Assembly (NCBI GenBank): GCA_030608725.1
Contig: JAUWDP010000092.1
Span: 1-5,567, forward strand
DNA length: 5,567 bases
Direction of reading: 5' to 3'
Source of the DNA: Candidatus Bathyarchaeota archaeon
GTDB taxonomy: Archaea > Thermoproteota > Bathyarchaeia > TCS64
Every line of letters starts with the position of its first letter. The first letter of the stretch is position 1. The notes beneath the pieces are model-generated. The model saw only the letters and a program-made list of their open reading frames with translations, had not been told where the DNA came from and did no database searches. The position numbers and the translations under genes were made by a program. This document shows, piece after piece, positions 1-4,641 of this stretch.

Positions 1-2
1 GG

Positions 3-917
3 AACAGCCAGTGGGACGACAGATCCAACGTCGGGATGGGCGTAAGATCCGACCTAGGCCACATAGACATCCCCCGCCTCAAAGAGGGAGGAATCGACTG
101 CCAAGTCTTCGCCATATCCTCCGTCAGGAACCGCACCCGACCCTACGCCCTCAGAACCGCGATGGAGATGATCGACATCTTCTACCGAGAATGCGAGAAA
201 CACAAGGAAGCCATCACGCCCGCCACCACCCACGGAGACATCATGAAAGCCGTGAAAAAGGGGAAGGTCGCGGCCATGCTCTCCATAGAGGGCGCCGACG
301 TCATCGAGGGAAAGATCGGCCTGCTCAGAATCTTCCACCGCCTCGGCGTCAGAATGGTGGGCCTAGTCCACAGCCTCAGGAACGAACTCGCCGACGGAGT
401 GGCCGACGACAGGACCAAGGGCGGCCTCTCGGAGCTCGGAGTCCAAGCCGTCGAGGAACTGGACCGCCTCAGGACTCTCATCGACATCTCCCACCTCAGC
501 GACGCCGGCTTCTGGGACCTCATGGACGCCGCCAAGGGGCCGGTTATAGCCAGCCACAGCAACTCCCGGTCCGTCTGCCACCACCCGAGGAACATGACGG
601 ACGAGATGATAGAGGCCATGGCGGACCGGGGAGGCGTCATGGGGATGAACTTCGCCCCCAGCTTCGTCCACCCCACCCAGGCCACCGTCCAAGGCGTCGT
701 GGACCACATAGACCACATCGTAAACCTCGTGGGCCCCGACCACGTCGGCCTCGGCTCGGACTTTGACGGCATCCCCTACACCCCCATAGGACTAGAGGAC
801 GTCACCAAGATGCCCAACATCACCGCGGAACTCGTCGAAAGAGGCTACGTCGAGGAAGACGTGAGAAAGATCCTCGGAGAGAACCACCTGAAGCTGATAA
901 AAGAAGTCATAGGCTGA
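3..917 (+). CDS. Membrane dipeptidase-type metallopeptidase, family M19 (5' end outside window)
   Basis: Zinc-dependent dipeptidase of the renal dipeptidase family (M19), which hydrolyses dipeptides; the exact substrate cannot be read here. The frame is open from the first full codon at base 3, giving 304 residues to a TGA at 915-917, so the ATG at 36 is internal. Missing are the true start and the N-terminal HxD metal-binding motif, probably only 20-30 residues. Visible family motifs, numbered from base 3: GHIDIPRLKEGG near 19-30, SIEGAD with the bridging glutamate near 96, NELADG near 127-132, DISHLS with a metal histidine near 164, SHSNSR with a second histidine near 185, HPRNMTDE near 194-201, and GSDFDG with the conserved aspartate near 253. 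No internal break. No signal peptide can be judged. The next gene starts 75 bp downstream on the same strand, so co-transcription is possible. Family assignment is firm; the physiological role is inferred. Confidence 0.93.
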   Translation, partial: NSQWDDRSNVGMGVRSDLGHIDIPRLKEGGIDCQVFAISSVRNRTRPYALRTAMEMIDIFYRECEKHKEAITPATTHGDIMKAVKKGKVAAMLSIEGADVIEGKIGLLRIFHRLGVRMVGLVHSLRNELADGVADDRTKGGLSELGVQAVEELDRLRTLIDISHLSDAGFWDLMDAAKGPVIASHSNSRSVCHHPRNMTDEMIEAMADRGGVMGMNFAPSFVHPTQATVQGVVDHIDHIVNLVGPDHVGLGSDFDGIPYTPIGLEDVTKMPNITAELVERGYVEEDVRKILGENHLKLIKEVIG

Positions 918-992
918 GAGAACAACCCTCTCCTCCCCCAACGCAAAGACAACAATTTAGAGGCTGAACCGTACACCAATATATCGTTGAGA

Positions 993-1952
993 ATGACAAC
1001 AAAGAAGAGGATACCCTTCTCACGCCCCTACCCCCTCGAGTCATCGGAGCTGATAGAGGGATTCTCGAAGATCATCGACACGAGATGGTACACCAAAGGG
1101 GAGAACGTAAAGGGATTCGAGGAGGCAATGAGGTCCCACTTGGACGTGGACCACGCCATAGCCACCGGCACGGGCTCCGCCGCTCTGGTCATAGGATTAC
1201 ACGCGTACGCGGACAGGATGGGCGCCGACTCGATAACCATGCCGGCCTTCACCTTCGAGGCCGTGAAATACACCATTGAATTCGCCGGAATCCGGCACAT
1301 CGAGTACGGGGACGTCAACCTCAAGACCTGGCCCCTTGAGGACGCCCACTACTCCACCCCATTGGTGATGGGGATGGACACCTTCGGGAACAGGTGCGAC
1401 CTCAAGAAGACCGAGCCAGAGAGGCTCATCCTCGACGCCGCCCAGAGCTTCGGAGCCGACATAAGGAGGGACCGGGGCGCCCTGGAGATCATCAGCTTCG
1501 CCGGGAGCAAGGTGCTCACCACAGGCGGTGAGGGGGGCATGATAGTGACCAACGACAAGGCCCTCGCAGAAGACTGCGCCCACCTGCGGGAGCTCTTCTC
1601 CAAGATGCCCGAGTCCTGCGCCCTGATCGGCCTCGCCATGATGGAGCACATCGACGAGATCCTGGAGAGGAAGGCCGAGATCGCCGACCGCTACAGGAGG
1701 AGCATCCCCCTCCGGTTCCAGGAGATCACCTCCTCAAACCACTACATCGTGGCCTGCCTCATGGAGAACCGGGACGCCTTCATCAGGGAGCACCGGGATC
1801 GGGTGGACTTCCGGGACTTCTACAGGGAGCCCCTCGCGAGCGCCCCCGTCACCGACAAAATCGCGGAGAAGATGCTGTGCCTCCCGAACGGGCCCGATAT
1901 ACTCCCCGAGATCGACTACGTCTGCGATCTGGTGAAGGATTGGGCCCAGTAA
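993..1952 (+). CDS. DegT/DnrJ/EryC1-type PLP-dependent aminotransferase-like protein, short form
   Basis: Fold-type I PLP enzyme of the DegT/DnrJ/EryC1/StrS group, which usually transfers an amino group to a keto-sugar nucleotide. The start chosen is the ATG at 993; a TTG at 987 is in frame but less likely. Product is 319 residues. Motifs: N-terminal IPFSRPY, the ATGTGSAAL cofactor-phosphate loop near 57-65, MPAFTFEA near 83-90, LDAAQSFGA near 147-155 with the PLP-contacting Asp148 and Gln151, then SFAGSKVLTTGGEGG near 168-182, where Lys173 is the expected Schiff-base lysine. It is shorter than the usual 360-400 residues, with the C-terminal region reduced, but no frameshift or internal stop is seen and the catalytic residues are present. 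A weak TATA-like AATTTAG lies at 954-960. No clear Shine-Dalgarno. A sugar aminotransferase role agrees with the RmlA-like remnants further right, but substrate is unknown and a non-sugar PLP role is possible. Confidence 0.88.
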   Translation: MTTKKRIPFSRPYPLESSELIEGFSKIIDTRWYTKGENVKGFEEAMRSHLDVDHAIATGTGSAALVIGLHAYADRMGADSITMPAFTFEAVKYTIEFAGIRHIEYGDVNLKTWPLEDAHYSTPLVMGMDTFGNRCDLKKTEPERLILDAAQSFGADIRRDRGALEIISFAGSKVLTTGGEGGMIVTNDKALAEDCAHLRELFSKMPESCALIGLAMMEHIDEILERKAEIADRYRRSIPLRFQEITSSNHYIVACLMENRDAFIREHRDRVDFRDFYREPLASAPVTDKIAEKMLCLPNGPDILPEIDYVCDLVKDWAQ

Positions 1953-1964
1953 AATAGAACCTGA

Positions 1965-1995
1965 AGTCTGAACAGACTCCCCAATTTCTCGTCTG
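1965..1995 (+). repeat. Inverted-repeat cluster just after the aminotransferase gene
   Basis: AGTCTG at 1965-1970 and CAGACT at 1973-1978 form a perfect 6-bp dyad separated by 2 bases; a real hairpin would probably have a 5-bp stem and 4-base loop. The same CAGAC can pair instead with GTCTG at 1991-1995 across a 13-base loop, so the two structures exclude each other. It sits 12 bases after the stop codon, so a role in transcript 3'-end formation is plausible, but no strong U-run follows. Function uncertain. Confidence 0.4.
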
Positions 1996-2196
1996 AAGTT
2001 GAAAAAGGTGCGCTCAGGCCAGCTCCACGTCTACCACGGAGATATACTGGAGCGTTGACGTGCAGACGGAGATCTGGACCATGTAGAACCTGATTGTTGA
2101 ATAATTAACTTAGATGAAAAAGTAGTCCCCCCTGTTGTAGAGTCGTTTATTGAGCAATATTAAAGATAATATACTAGGGGTAGTAAAAAAAAATAA
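1996..2196. other. Gap with no supported gene; coding-like debris
   Basis: No intact gene is seen. One + strand frame reads plausibly but is interrupted: a stretch ending HVYHGDILER, a stop, a short open piece, another stop, then about 20 residues ending VVESFIEQY before the TAA at 2161-2163. None of these has a start codon and I recognise no family. Base composition turns AT-rich from about 2097, ending in an A-rich run at 2181-2199 that could serve as a promoter element. It may be decayed coding sequence or chance. Confidence 0.3.
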
Positions 2197-2304
2197 ATAG
2201 GCACTCACGAAGCCTCCACAGACTGCGCGCACGAGACCATCATCGAGAGCATGATGAGAGACTTCCCAGAAGAGACAAAGGAAGTAATACAAACATATTC
2301 ATAA
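2197..2304 (+). pseudogene. Possible 3' fragment of an unidentified gene
   Basis: The frame is open from 2197 (after a TAA at 2194-2196) to a TAA at 2302-2304, encoding 35 residues. It reads like a protein C-terminus: acidic and helical, containing ETIIESMM then RDFPEETKEVIQTYS. Codons such as GAG ATC ATC GAG resemble neighbouring genes, and composition changes sharply from the A-rich tract just upstream. The only ATGs are the adjacent pair at 2251 and 2254, which would give 17 residues at most, so I read it as a stranded tail, not a gene. A TGCGCGCAC tract at 2224-2232 lies inside it. No family recognised; a tiny real gene or chance open frame is possible. Confidence 0.35.
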
Positions 2305-2325
2305 GCACAAGCATGAACTTATCCT

Positions 2326-2340
2326 TAGTTTTAATAATAG
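2326..2340 (+). promoter_or_regulatory. TATA-like promoter of the 80-residue gene
   Basis: TTTTAATA at 2329-2336 is preceded by a short CCTTAG segment. Archaeal spacing of about 26 bp predicts a start near 2356-2362, which is at or just before the ATG at 2362, so the transcript may be leaderless. No Shine-Dalgarno is visible upstream of the ATG, which agrees with that. Confidence 0.5.
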
Positions 2341-2361
2341 ATGTGACCAAGTATCTCTGCC

Positions 2362-2604
2362 ATGGGCGAATTAAGTTTCAACCTGACACCTGTAGCTGAG
2401 AAGCCATCAAGACGCTATAGAAAGGGATCCAAATACGACCCAATACTCGATGCATTCATGGCTGGAACCGATGCATTAGTAGCTGTAGAGATAGCAGGTA
2501 AGGATGCAAACTACATCAGGACTCAGCTGAACAAGAGAATAGATGCCAAGAACCTCAGAGTCAAAGTATCGGTAGTTAACAACATCACATATCTGGAGAA
2601 ATAA
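2362..2604 (+). CDS. Small conserved-looking archaeal protein of unknown function (80 aa)
   Basis: Intact ORF from ATG 2362 to TAA 2602-2604. About the first 24 residues are basic and probably flexible (SRRYRKGSKYDP). A compact domain follows: a helix-like DPILDAFMAG, a strand-like ALVAVEIAG near 38-46, a polar helix KDANYIRTQLNKRIDAKN near 47-64, and a strand LRVKVSVVNNITYLEK to the end. The beta-alpha-beta pattern with many Lys, Arg and Asn residues would suit a small nucleic-acid-binding protein, but I cannot name the family. No membrane segment and no cysteines. It stands alone, with its own TATA-like box and a downstream T-run. Codon use (GCA, GTA, ATA, AGA) is more AT-leaning than in the two upstream genes. 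The contrast with the debris on both sides suggests the gene is maintained. Confidence 0.8.
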   Translation: MGELSFNLTPVAEKPSRRYRKGSKYDPILDAFMAGTDALVAVEIAGKDANYIRTQLNKRIDAKNLRVKVSVVNNITYLEK

Positions 2605-2619
2605 TCAGACATAATTCTA

Positions 2620-2634
2620 TTCCCCTTTTTTCTT
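2620..2634 (+). terminator. T-rich transcription stop after the 80-residue gene
   Basis: A pyrimidine tract TTCCCCTTTTTTCTTC runs from 2620, about 16 bases past the stop codon at 2604, with six consecutive T at 2626-2631. Archaeal RNA polymerase commonly terminates at such oligo-T tracts without a hairpin. No inverted repeat precedes it. Confidence 0.5.
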
Positions 2635-2690
2635 CATCCTTAAAATCACATTACGCACGCGCATCATTATTTTATTACCCCGTCTCATTG

Positions 2691-2749
2691 AATTCGAATT
2701 TTCTTTTTTCTCCGTTCTGATCAATGATCTCTTGAGTCAACGATGACTC
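2691..2749. promoter_or_regulatory. Cluster of three short dyads in the intergenic region
   Basis: Three symmetric elements lie within 59 bp: the perfect palindrome AATTCGAATT at 2691-2700, GATCA-A-TGATC at 2719-2729, and GAGTCA-ACGA-TGACTC at 2734-2749, the last a 6-bp stem with a four-base loop. They precede the CPBP-like fragment. Such spacing could mark protein binding sites or the end of a mobile element, but no functional gene is positioned to be controlled by them. Confidence 0.3.
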
Positions 2750-2893
2750 TCGCACGTACTTCATGAAGAAACCATGCGCACGCAAATTACCACCTGGATC
2801 ATCCCCCTCATCACTCAGCGAATTGGGAACACTACGCCTGGAATCATCATCCATCTGGTTATCAACGGCCTGGGGATTCTTCTCATGGTTTAG
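2747..2893 (+). pseudogene. C-terminal fragment resembling a CPBP-family intramembrane metalloprotease
   Basis: The frame is open after a TGA at 2744-2746 and ends at TAG 2891-2893; from the ATG at 2774 it encodes 39 residues. The core is hydrophobic, with TTWIIPLI and then GNTTPGIIIHLVINGLGILL. The segment G-N-x-x-P-G-I-I-I-H27-x-x-x-N31 matches what I know of the last conserved HxxxN helix of CPBP (CAAX protease/bacteriocin-processing) proteins, which normally have 200 or more residues and also carry EExxxR and FxxxH motifs. Those motifs are absent, so this looks like only the gene's 3' end. ATC/CTC codon bias supports coding origin. It begins near an ATGCGCACGC tract at 2774-2783. Alternative: a genuine 39-residue one-helix membrane protein. 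Confidence 0.5.
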
Positions 2894-2909
2894 ACCTTCC
2901 TACGGTTCG

Positions 2910-2986
2910 CGCGCGCGATATCGGAACTTTTCCCGCTCTAAAAGGGTTTATTTAGCCGGTATTGTCGCGTGCAATATAGGAACTTT
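2910..2986. repeat. 21-bp imperfect direct repeat, two copies
   Basis: Bases 2910-2930 and 2966-2986 match at 18 of 21 positions by eye. Each copy has a CGCG start, a central ATAT and an identical GGAACTTT end. The copies are 56 bp apart, and between them lies a TATA-like GTTTATTTAG at 2946-2955. They could be binding sites, or target or end repeats of a lost element. No flanking gene explains them. Confidence 0.6.
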
Positions 2987-3207
2987 CGAATAGCTACTTC
3001 TTCGTCTGGCTTGAAAGGAAAAAACCATCCCACGTGAAATAGGGCTCTAATAATTCTCAAATGTGTGCCCTTTAATCTGCCTTGTTTTATTCTCCACATA
3101 CACCAGACACTAAATATGATTAATACAAAAATAGCAATAAGGGTAAACGGCGGGTTTACTGAATGTCCAAAGACTTCTCAGAATCTACAATTAACAAGTC
3201 CGCGCCC
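2987..3207. other. AT-rich gap, no gene supported
   Basis: No intact gene is seen on either strand. An ATG at 3163 opens a 26-codon frame through the GC tract to a TGA; I do not regard it as a gene without family evidence. A loose GGGC/GCCC pair near 3042-3070 has a loop too long to be meaningful. The AT-rich composition contrasts with the C-rich RmlA remnant that starts right after it. Confidence 0.4.
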
Positions 3208-3222
3208 GCATGCGCGCGCGCA
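3208..3222. repeat. Alternating GC tract at the left edge of RmlA remnant 1
   Basis: GCATGCGCGCGCGCA is an almost perfectly alternating purine-pyrimidine run. RmlA-like coding similarity begins immediately after it. A near-identical CATGCGCGCGCA lies at 4365-4376, at the left edge of the second remnant. Alternating CG can adopt Z-DNA and can promote breakage or recombination; that role here is inference. Confidence 0.55.
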
Positions 3223-3223
3223 C

Positions 3224-3419
3224 CGACCAGCCATTATAGGTGACCACATCACCATCCAGAACACACAAATCGAGAACACCATCATCGAAGCCCCTCGACT
3301 GCGGAAGAAGAATCACAGACAGCCCCACAGGCCAGAACGTCACCCTCCCCAACCACGAACACAACCCCCCCAAAGGCCACAAACTAATCCTAGGAGACAC
3401 AGCCACAGTCACACTCTAA
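3224..3419 (+). pseudogene. Frameshifted 3' fragment of an RmlA-type glucose-1-phosphate thymidylyltransferase
   Basis: Two frames together encode the C-terminal left-handed beta-helix tail of the long archaeal form of glucose-1-phosphate thymidylyltransferase, a nucleotide-sugar enzyme of the dTDP-sugar pathway. Frame 1 (from 3224) reads PAIIGDHITIQNTQIENTIIE; after about 3286 the similarity moves to another frame, from 3297, reading DCGRRITDSPTGQNVTL and ending HKLILGDTATVTL at TAA 3417-3419. The closing pattern K-G-H-K-L-I-L-G-D-x-x-x-V-x-L is typical of that family's end. Compared with the copy at 4376-4543, 8 bases are missing at 3282-3297, which causes the frameshift. The catalytic nucleotidyltransferase domain (about 240 residues) is absent, so it cannot be functional. 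From 3297 on, the two copies differ at 10 of 123 positions by eye. Confidence 0.75.
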
Positions 3420-3522
3420 ACCATACCAGAGGAGGAGATCAAAAGAGGCTACGAAAACCAGAATACATCCAGTAGAAACGTAATCTCCCACGCAAGTCTG
3501 TACCATCAGCGAAGGGGTAAGA

Positions 3523-3561
3523 TTTAAGTAATACCCATTAATCTGGTATTAACTAGGTTGA
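3523..3561 (+). promoter_or_regulatory. Promoter and likely autoregulatory operator of the first toxin-antitoxin pair
   Basis: A TATA-like TTTAAG at 3523-3528 predicts a start near 3550. Directly after it lies the perfect inverted repeat TAATACC (3529-3535) / GGTATTA (3545-3551) with a 9-base spacer, covering the space between TATA box and start. AbrB-type antitoxins commonly repress their own operon by binding such dyads, alone or with the toxin, so this is the likely operator. AGGTTGA at 3555-3561, 4 bases before the ATG, is a plausible ribosome binding site. Confidence 0.6.
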
Positions 3562-3565
3562 CATT

Positions 3566-3826
3566 ATGACCAGGGTCGTAAGTGTTACTAAGAAGGGACA
3601 GGCGACCATCCCCAAAGACTTAAGGGAGAAGTTCAAGGTCGGCGACAAGGTTCTCGTAGTGGAAACAGATGAAGGCATCCTATTCAAGCCCCTGCCCCGA
3701 CCCGAAGACGAATTCGGCTCCCTGAGGGATCTCTTTGAGGGGAGGACAGCAAGAGAGATCCTGGATGAGGCCAGAGCCCGGGACCTGATGAGGGAGAAGG
3801 AGCTGCTGAAGGCGGCTGAGAAATGA
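3566..3826 (+). CDS. AbrB/SpoVT-type antitoxin (VapB-like)
   Basis: An 86-residue protein with an N-terminal swapped-hairpin AbrB domain: VSVTKKGQATIPKDLREKF near 5-23, then VGDKVLVVETDEGILFKP near 25-42. This domain dimerises and binds operator DNA. The remaining acidic and basic helical half (from about 47) is the usual part that wraps and blocks the partner toxin. The ATG at 3566 is favoured by the upstream AGGTTGA and by alignment of the hairpin to the N-terminus. Its TGA at 3824-3826 overlaps the ATG of the PIN gene at 3823, so the two are translationally coupled. Expected role: neutralise the PIN RNase and repress the operon through the dyad at 3529-3551. Family is firm; the partner is inferred from context. 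Confidence 0.9.
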   Translation: MTRVVSVTKKGQATIPKDLREKFKVGDKVLVVETDEGILFKPLPRPEDEFGSLRDLFEGRTAREILDEARARDLMREKELLKAAEK

Positions 3827-4218
3827 ACATCGTCTTTGACACCGAGACACTCCTAGCCTTCTACCTGGGAGAACCAGCAGGGAAGGAGGTGGAGAGACGC
3901 CTTGTCGAGACGATGAAAGGGGAGATAAAGGGCTATCTGAACATCGTGAACCTAACGGAGCTCTACTACATACTGTATCGTAAGAACCCAGAGATAGCCG
4001 AGGAGAAGGAAAGGAACATCAGAGGATATGGAGTGAAGATCGTCCCAGTCGAAGACAACGAGCTCTGGAGGGAAGCGGCGAAGACGAAGGGAAAGCACGC
4101 CCTCTCCCTCGCTGATGCCTTCGCAGTTGCTACAGCGAAAGTAAAGAAGGCGAATCTACTGGTTGGTCGAGATGCGGAATTCGATGGCATGGATATCTCG
4201 ATAGAGCGAATAAGCTAG
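3823..4218 (+). CDS. PIN-domain ribonuclease toxin (VapC-like)
   Basis: A 131-residue protein with the PIN fold and its four acidic positions: Asp6 in the first strand (VFDTETLL), Glu46 (NLTELYYIL), Asp98 (LSLADAFAVATA) and Asp117 (LVGRDAEF). These bind Mg/Mn for single-strand RNA cleavage. VapC toxins often cut tRNA or rRNA, but the target here is unknown. Length is normal for the family (about 125-140) and nothing is missing, so activity is expected. It shares an ATGA overlap with the antitoxin upstream, giving one operon. No clear terminator follows the TAG at 4216-4218. It is clearly different from the second PIN protein at 4890-5309, so the pairs are not a recent tandem duplication. Confidence 0.9.
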   Translation: MNIVFDTETLLAFYLGEPAGKEVERRLVETMKGEIKGYLNIVNLTELYYILYRKNPEIAEEKERNIRGYGVKIVPVEDNELWREAAKTKGKHALSLADAFAVATAKVKKANLLVGRDAEFDGMDISIERIS

Positions 4219-4364
4219 GGGCAGGCACAAGTTTAACGACATTCACCTATTCTGCACGCGCTGTATCCTTAGATTCACAAATGCTAACAAGATACAGACC
4301 GCTGCATCATCAAAACAGAATGGGGATAATTCAAAGCGTAAAAAATGGAAGACCTGATCAAACA
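4219..4364. other. Gap between first TA pair and RmlA remnant 2, no gene supported
   Basis: No complete gene. An ATG at 4345 opens a frame (MEDLIKHMRA) that runs through the GC tract into the wrong frame of the RmlA remnant and on into the next antitoxin. That long open frame looks accidental, although the first ten codons could be the start of a lost gene. CTGCACGCGCTG at 4252-4263 is another GC-alternating motif. Confidence 0.4.
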
Positions 4365-4376
4365 CATGCGCGCGCA
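4365..4376. repeat. Alternating GC tract at the left edge of RmlA remnant 2
   Basis: CATGCGCGCGCA matches the tract at 3209-3222 (two bases shorter). RmlA-like coding similarity begins at its right edge, as in the other copy, although the two copies start at different points of the parent gene. The coincidence suggests that the tract marks a breakpoint. Confidence 0.55.
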
Positions 4377-4543
4377 ACACCGAGATAGAGAACACCATCA
4401 CAATGCAGGGCACCCACATAGACTGCGGAAGAAGAATCACAGACAGCCCCACAGGCAAGAACGTCACCATCCTCAACCACGAACACAACCTCCCCAAAGG
4501 CCACAAACTAATACTAGGAGACAAAGCAACAGTCACATTATAG
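4376..4543 (+). pseudogene. In-frame 3' fragment of an RmlA-type glucose-1-phosphate thymidylyltransferase, second copy
   Basis: One frame from 4376 to TAG 4541-4543 reads NTEIENTITMQGTHIDCG, then RRITDSPTGKNVTIL, then KGHKLILGDKATVTL: the C-terminal left-handed beta-helix tail of the long archaeal thymidylyltransferase type. Unlike the copy at 3224-3419 it is not frameshifted, and at the differing codons it keeps residues closer to what I expect of the family (GKNVTI, LPKGH, GDKATV). The first in-frame ATG is at 4403, giving 46 residues without any catalytic domain. A frame stop lies 15 bases or so upstream of the GC tract, so it is a severed 3' end, not a full gene. It ends about 100 bp before the second antitoxin. 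It is probably derived from an intact gene elsewhere in the genome. Confidence 0.75.
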
Positions 4544-4577
4544 CCAGCATATCCACTGCGCCCACGCAATCAGGGTA

Positions 4578-4618
4578 TCCCCCGCACACGCAGGGGAATC
4601 GTTTAAATCATGGGAATC
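4578..4618 (+). promoter_or_regulatory. Promoter region of the second toxin-antitoxin pair
   Basis: TATA-like GTTTAAATC at 4601-4609 predicts a start near 4630, a dozen bases before the ATG at 4642. It is bracketed by the direct repeat GGGAATC at 4594-4600 and 4612-4618, a good candidate for antitoxin binding. Just upstream, TCCCC (4578-4582) and GGGGA (4593-4597) form a 5-bp dyad with a 10-base loop. The arrangement differs from the inverted repeat of the first pair, which fits distinct antitoxin specificity. Confidence 0.5.
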
Positions 4619-4641
4619 CTATACTTCAATGGGGAAAAACG

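Noticed and set aside
11..766. Long + strand frame of 251 residues overlapping the dipeptidase
   Set aside because: Extremely Arg/Pro/His-rich composition typical of an out-of-frame reading of a GC-rich gene; the overlapping frame carries clear M19 motifs.
987..992. TTG start for the aminotransferase
   Set aside because: The ATG at 993 is only two codons later and gives a normal N-terminus; nothing favours the TTG.
2110..2292. Minus-strand 60-residue hydrophobic ORF
   Set aside because: Its aromatic-rich content arises from the A/T-rich tract and from the complement of a coding-like + strand tail; no promoter or family signal.
2763..2993. 76-residue + strand ORF
   Set aside because: Serine-rich, no family look; it overlaps the better CPBP-like frame and crosses the 21-bp repeats.
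3065..3475. 136-residue + strand ORF
   Set aside because: Only its middle part carries the RmlA-like residues; after the frameshift it reads His/Arg/Pro-rich out-of-frame sequence.
1953..3565. tRNA or other structured RNA gene in the long gaps
   Set aside because: No T-loop GGTTCGA-type box or cloverleaf arrangement was found on either strand by eye; a covariance-model scan would be needed to exclude other RNAs.
4403..4543. A genuine 46-residue gene from the ATG at 4403
   Set aside because: Its sequence is the ordinary end of a much longer enzyme, and similarity continues upstream of that ATG, so a severed 3' end is the simpler reading.
4345..4641. N-terminal extension of the second antitoxin from an upstream ATG
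   Set aside because: The extension is the RmlA remnant read in the wrong frame; the AbrB domain begins right at the ATG at 4642.
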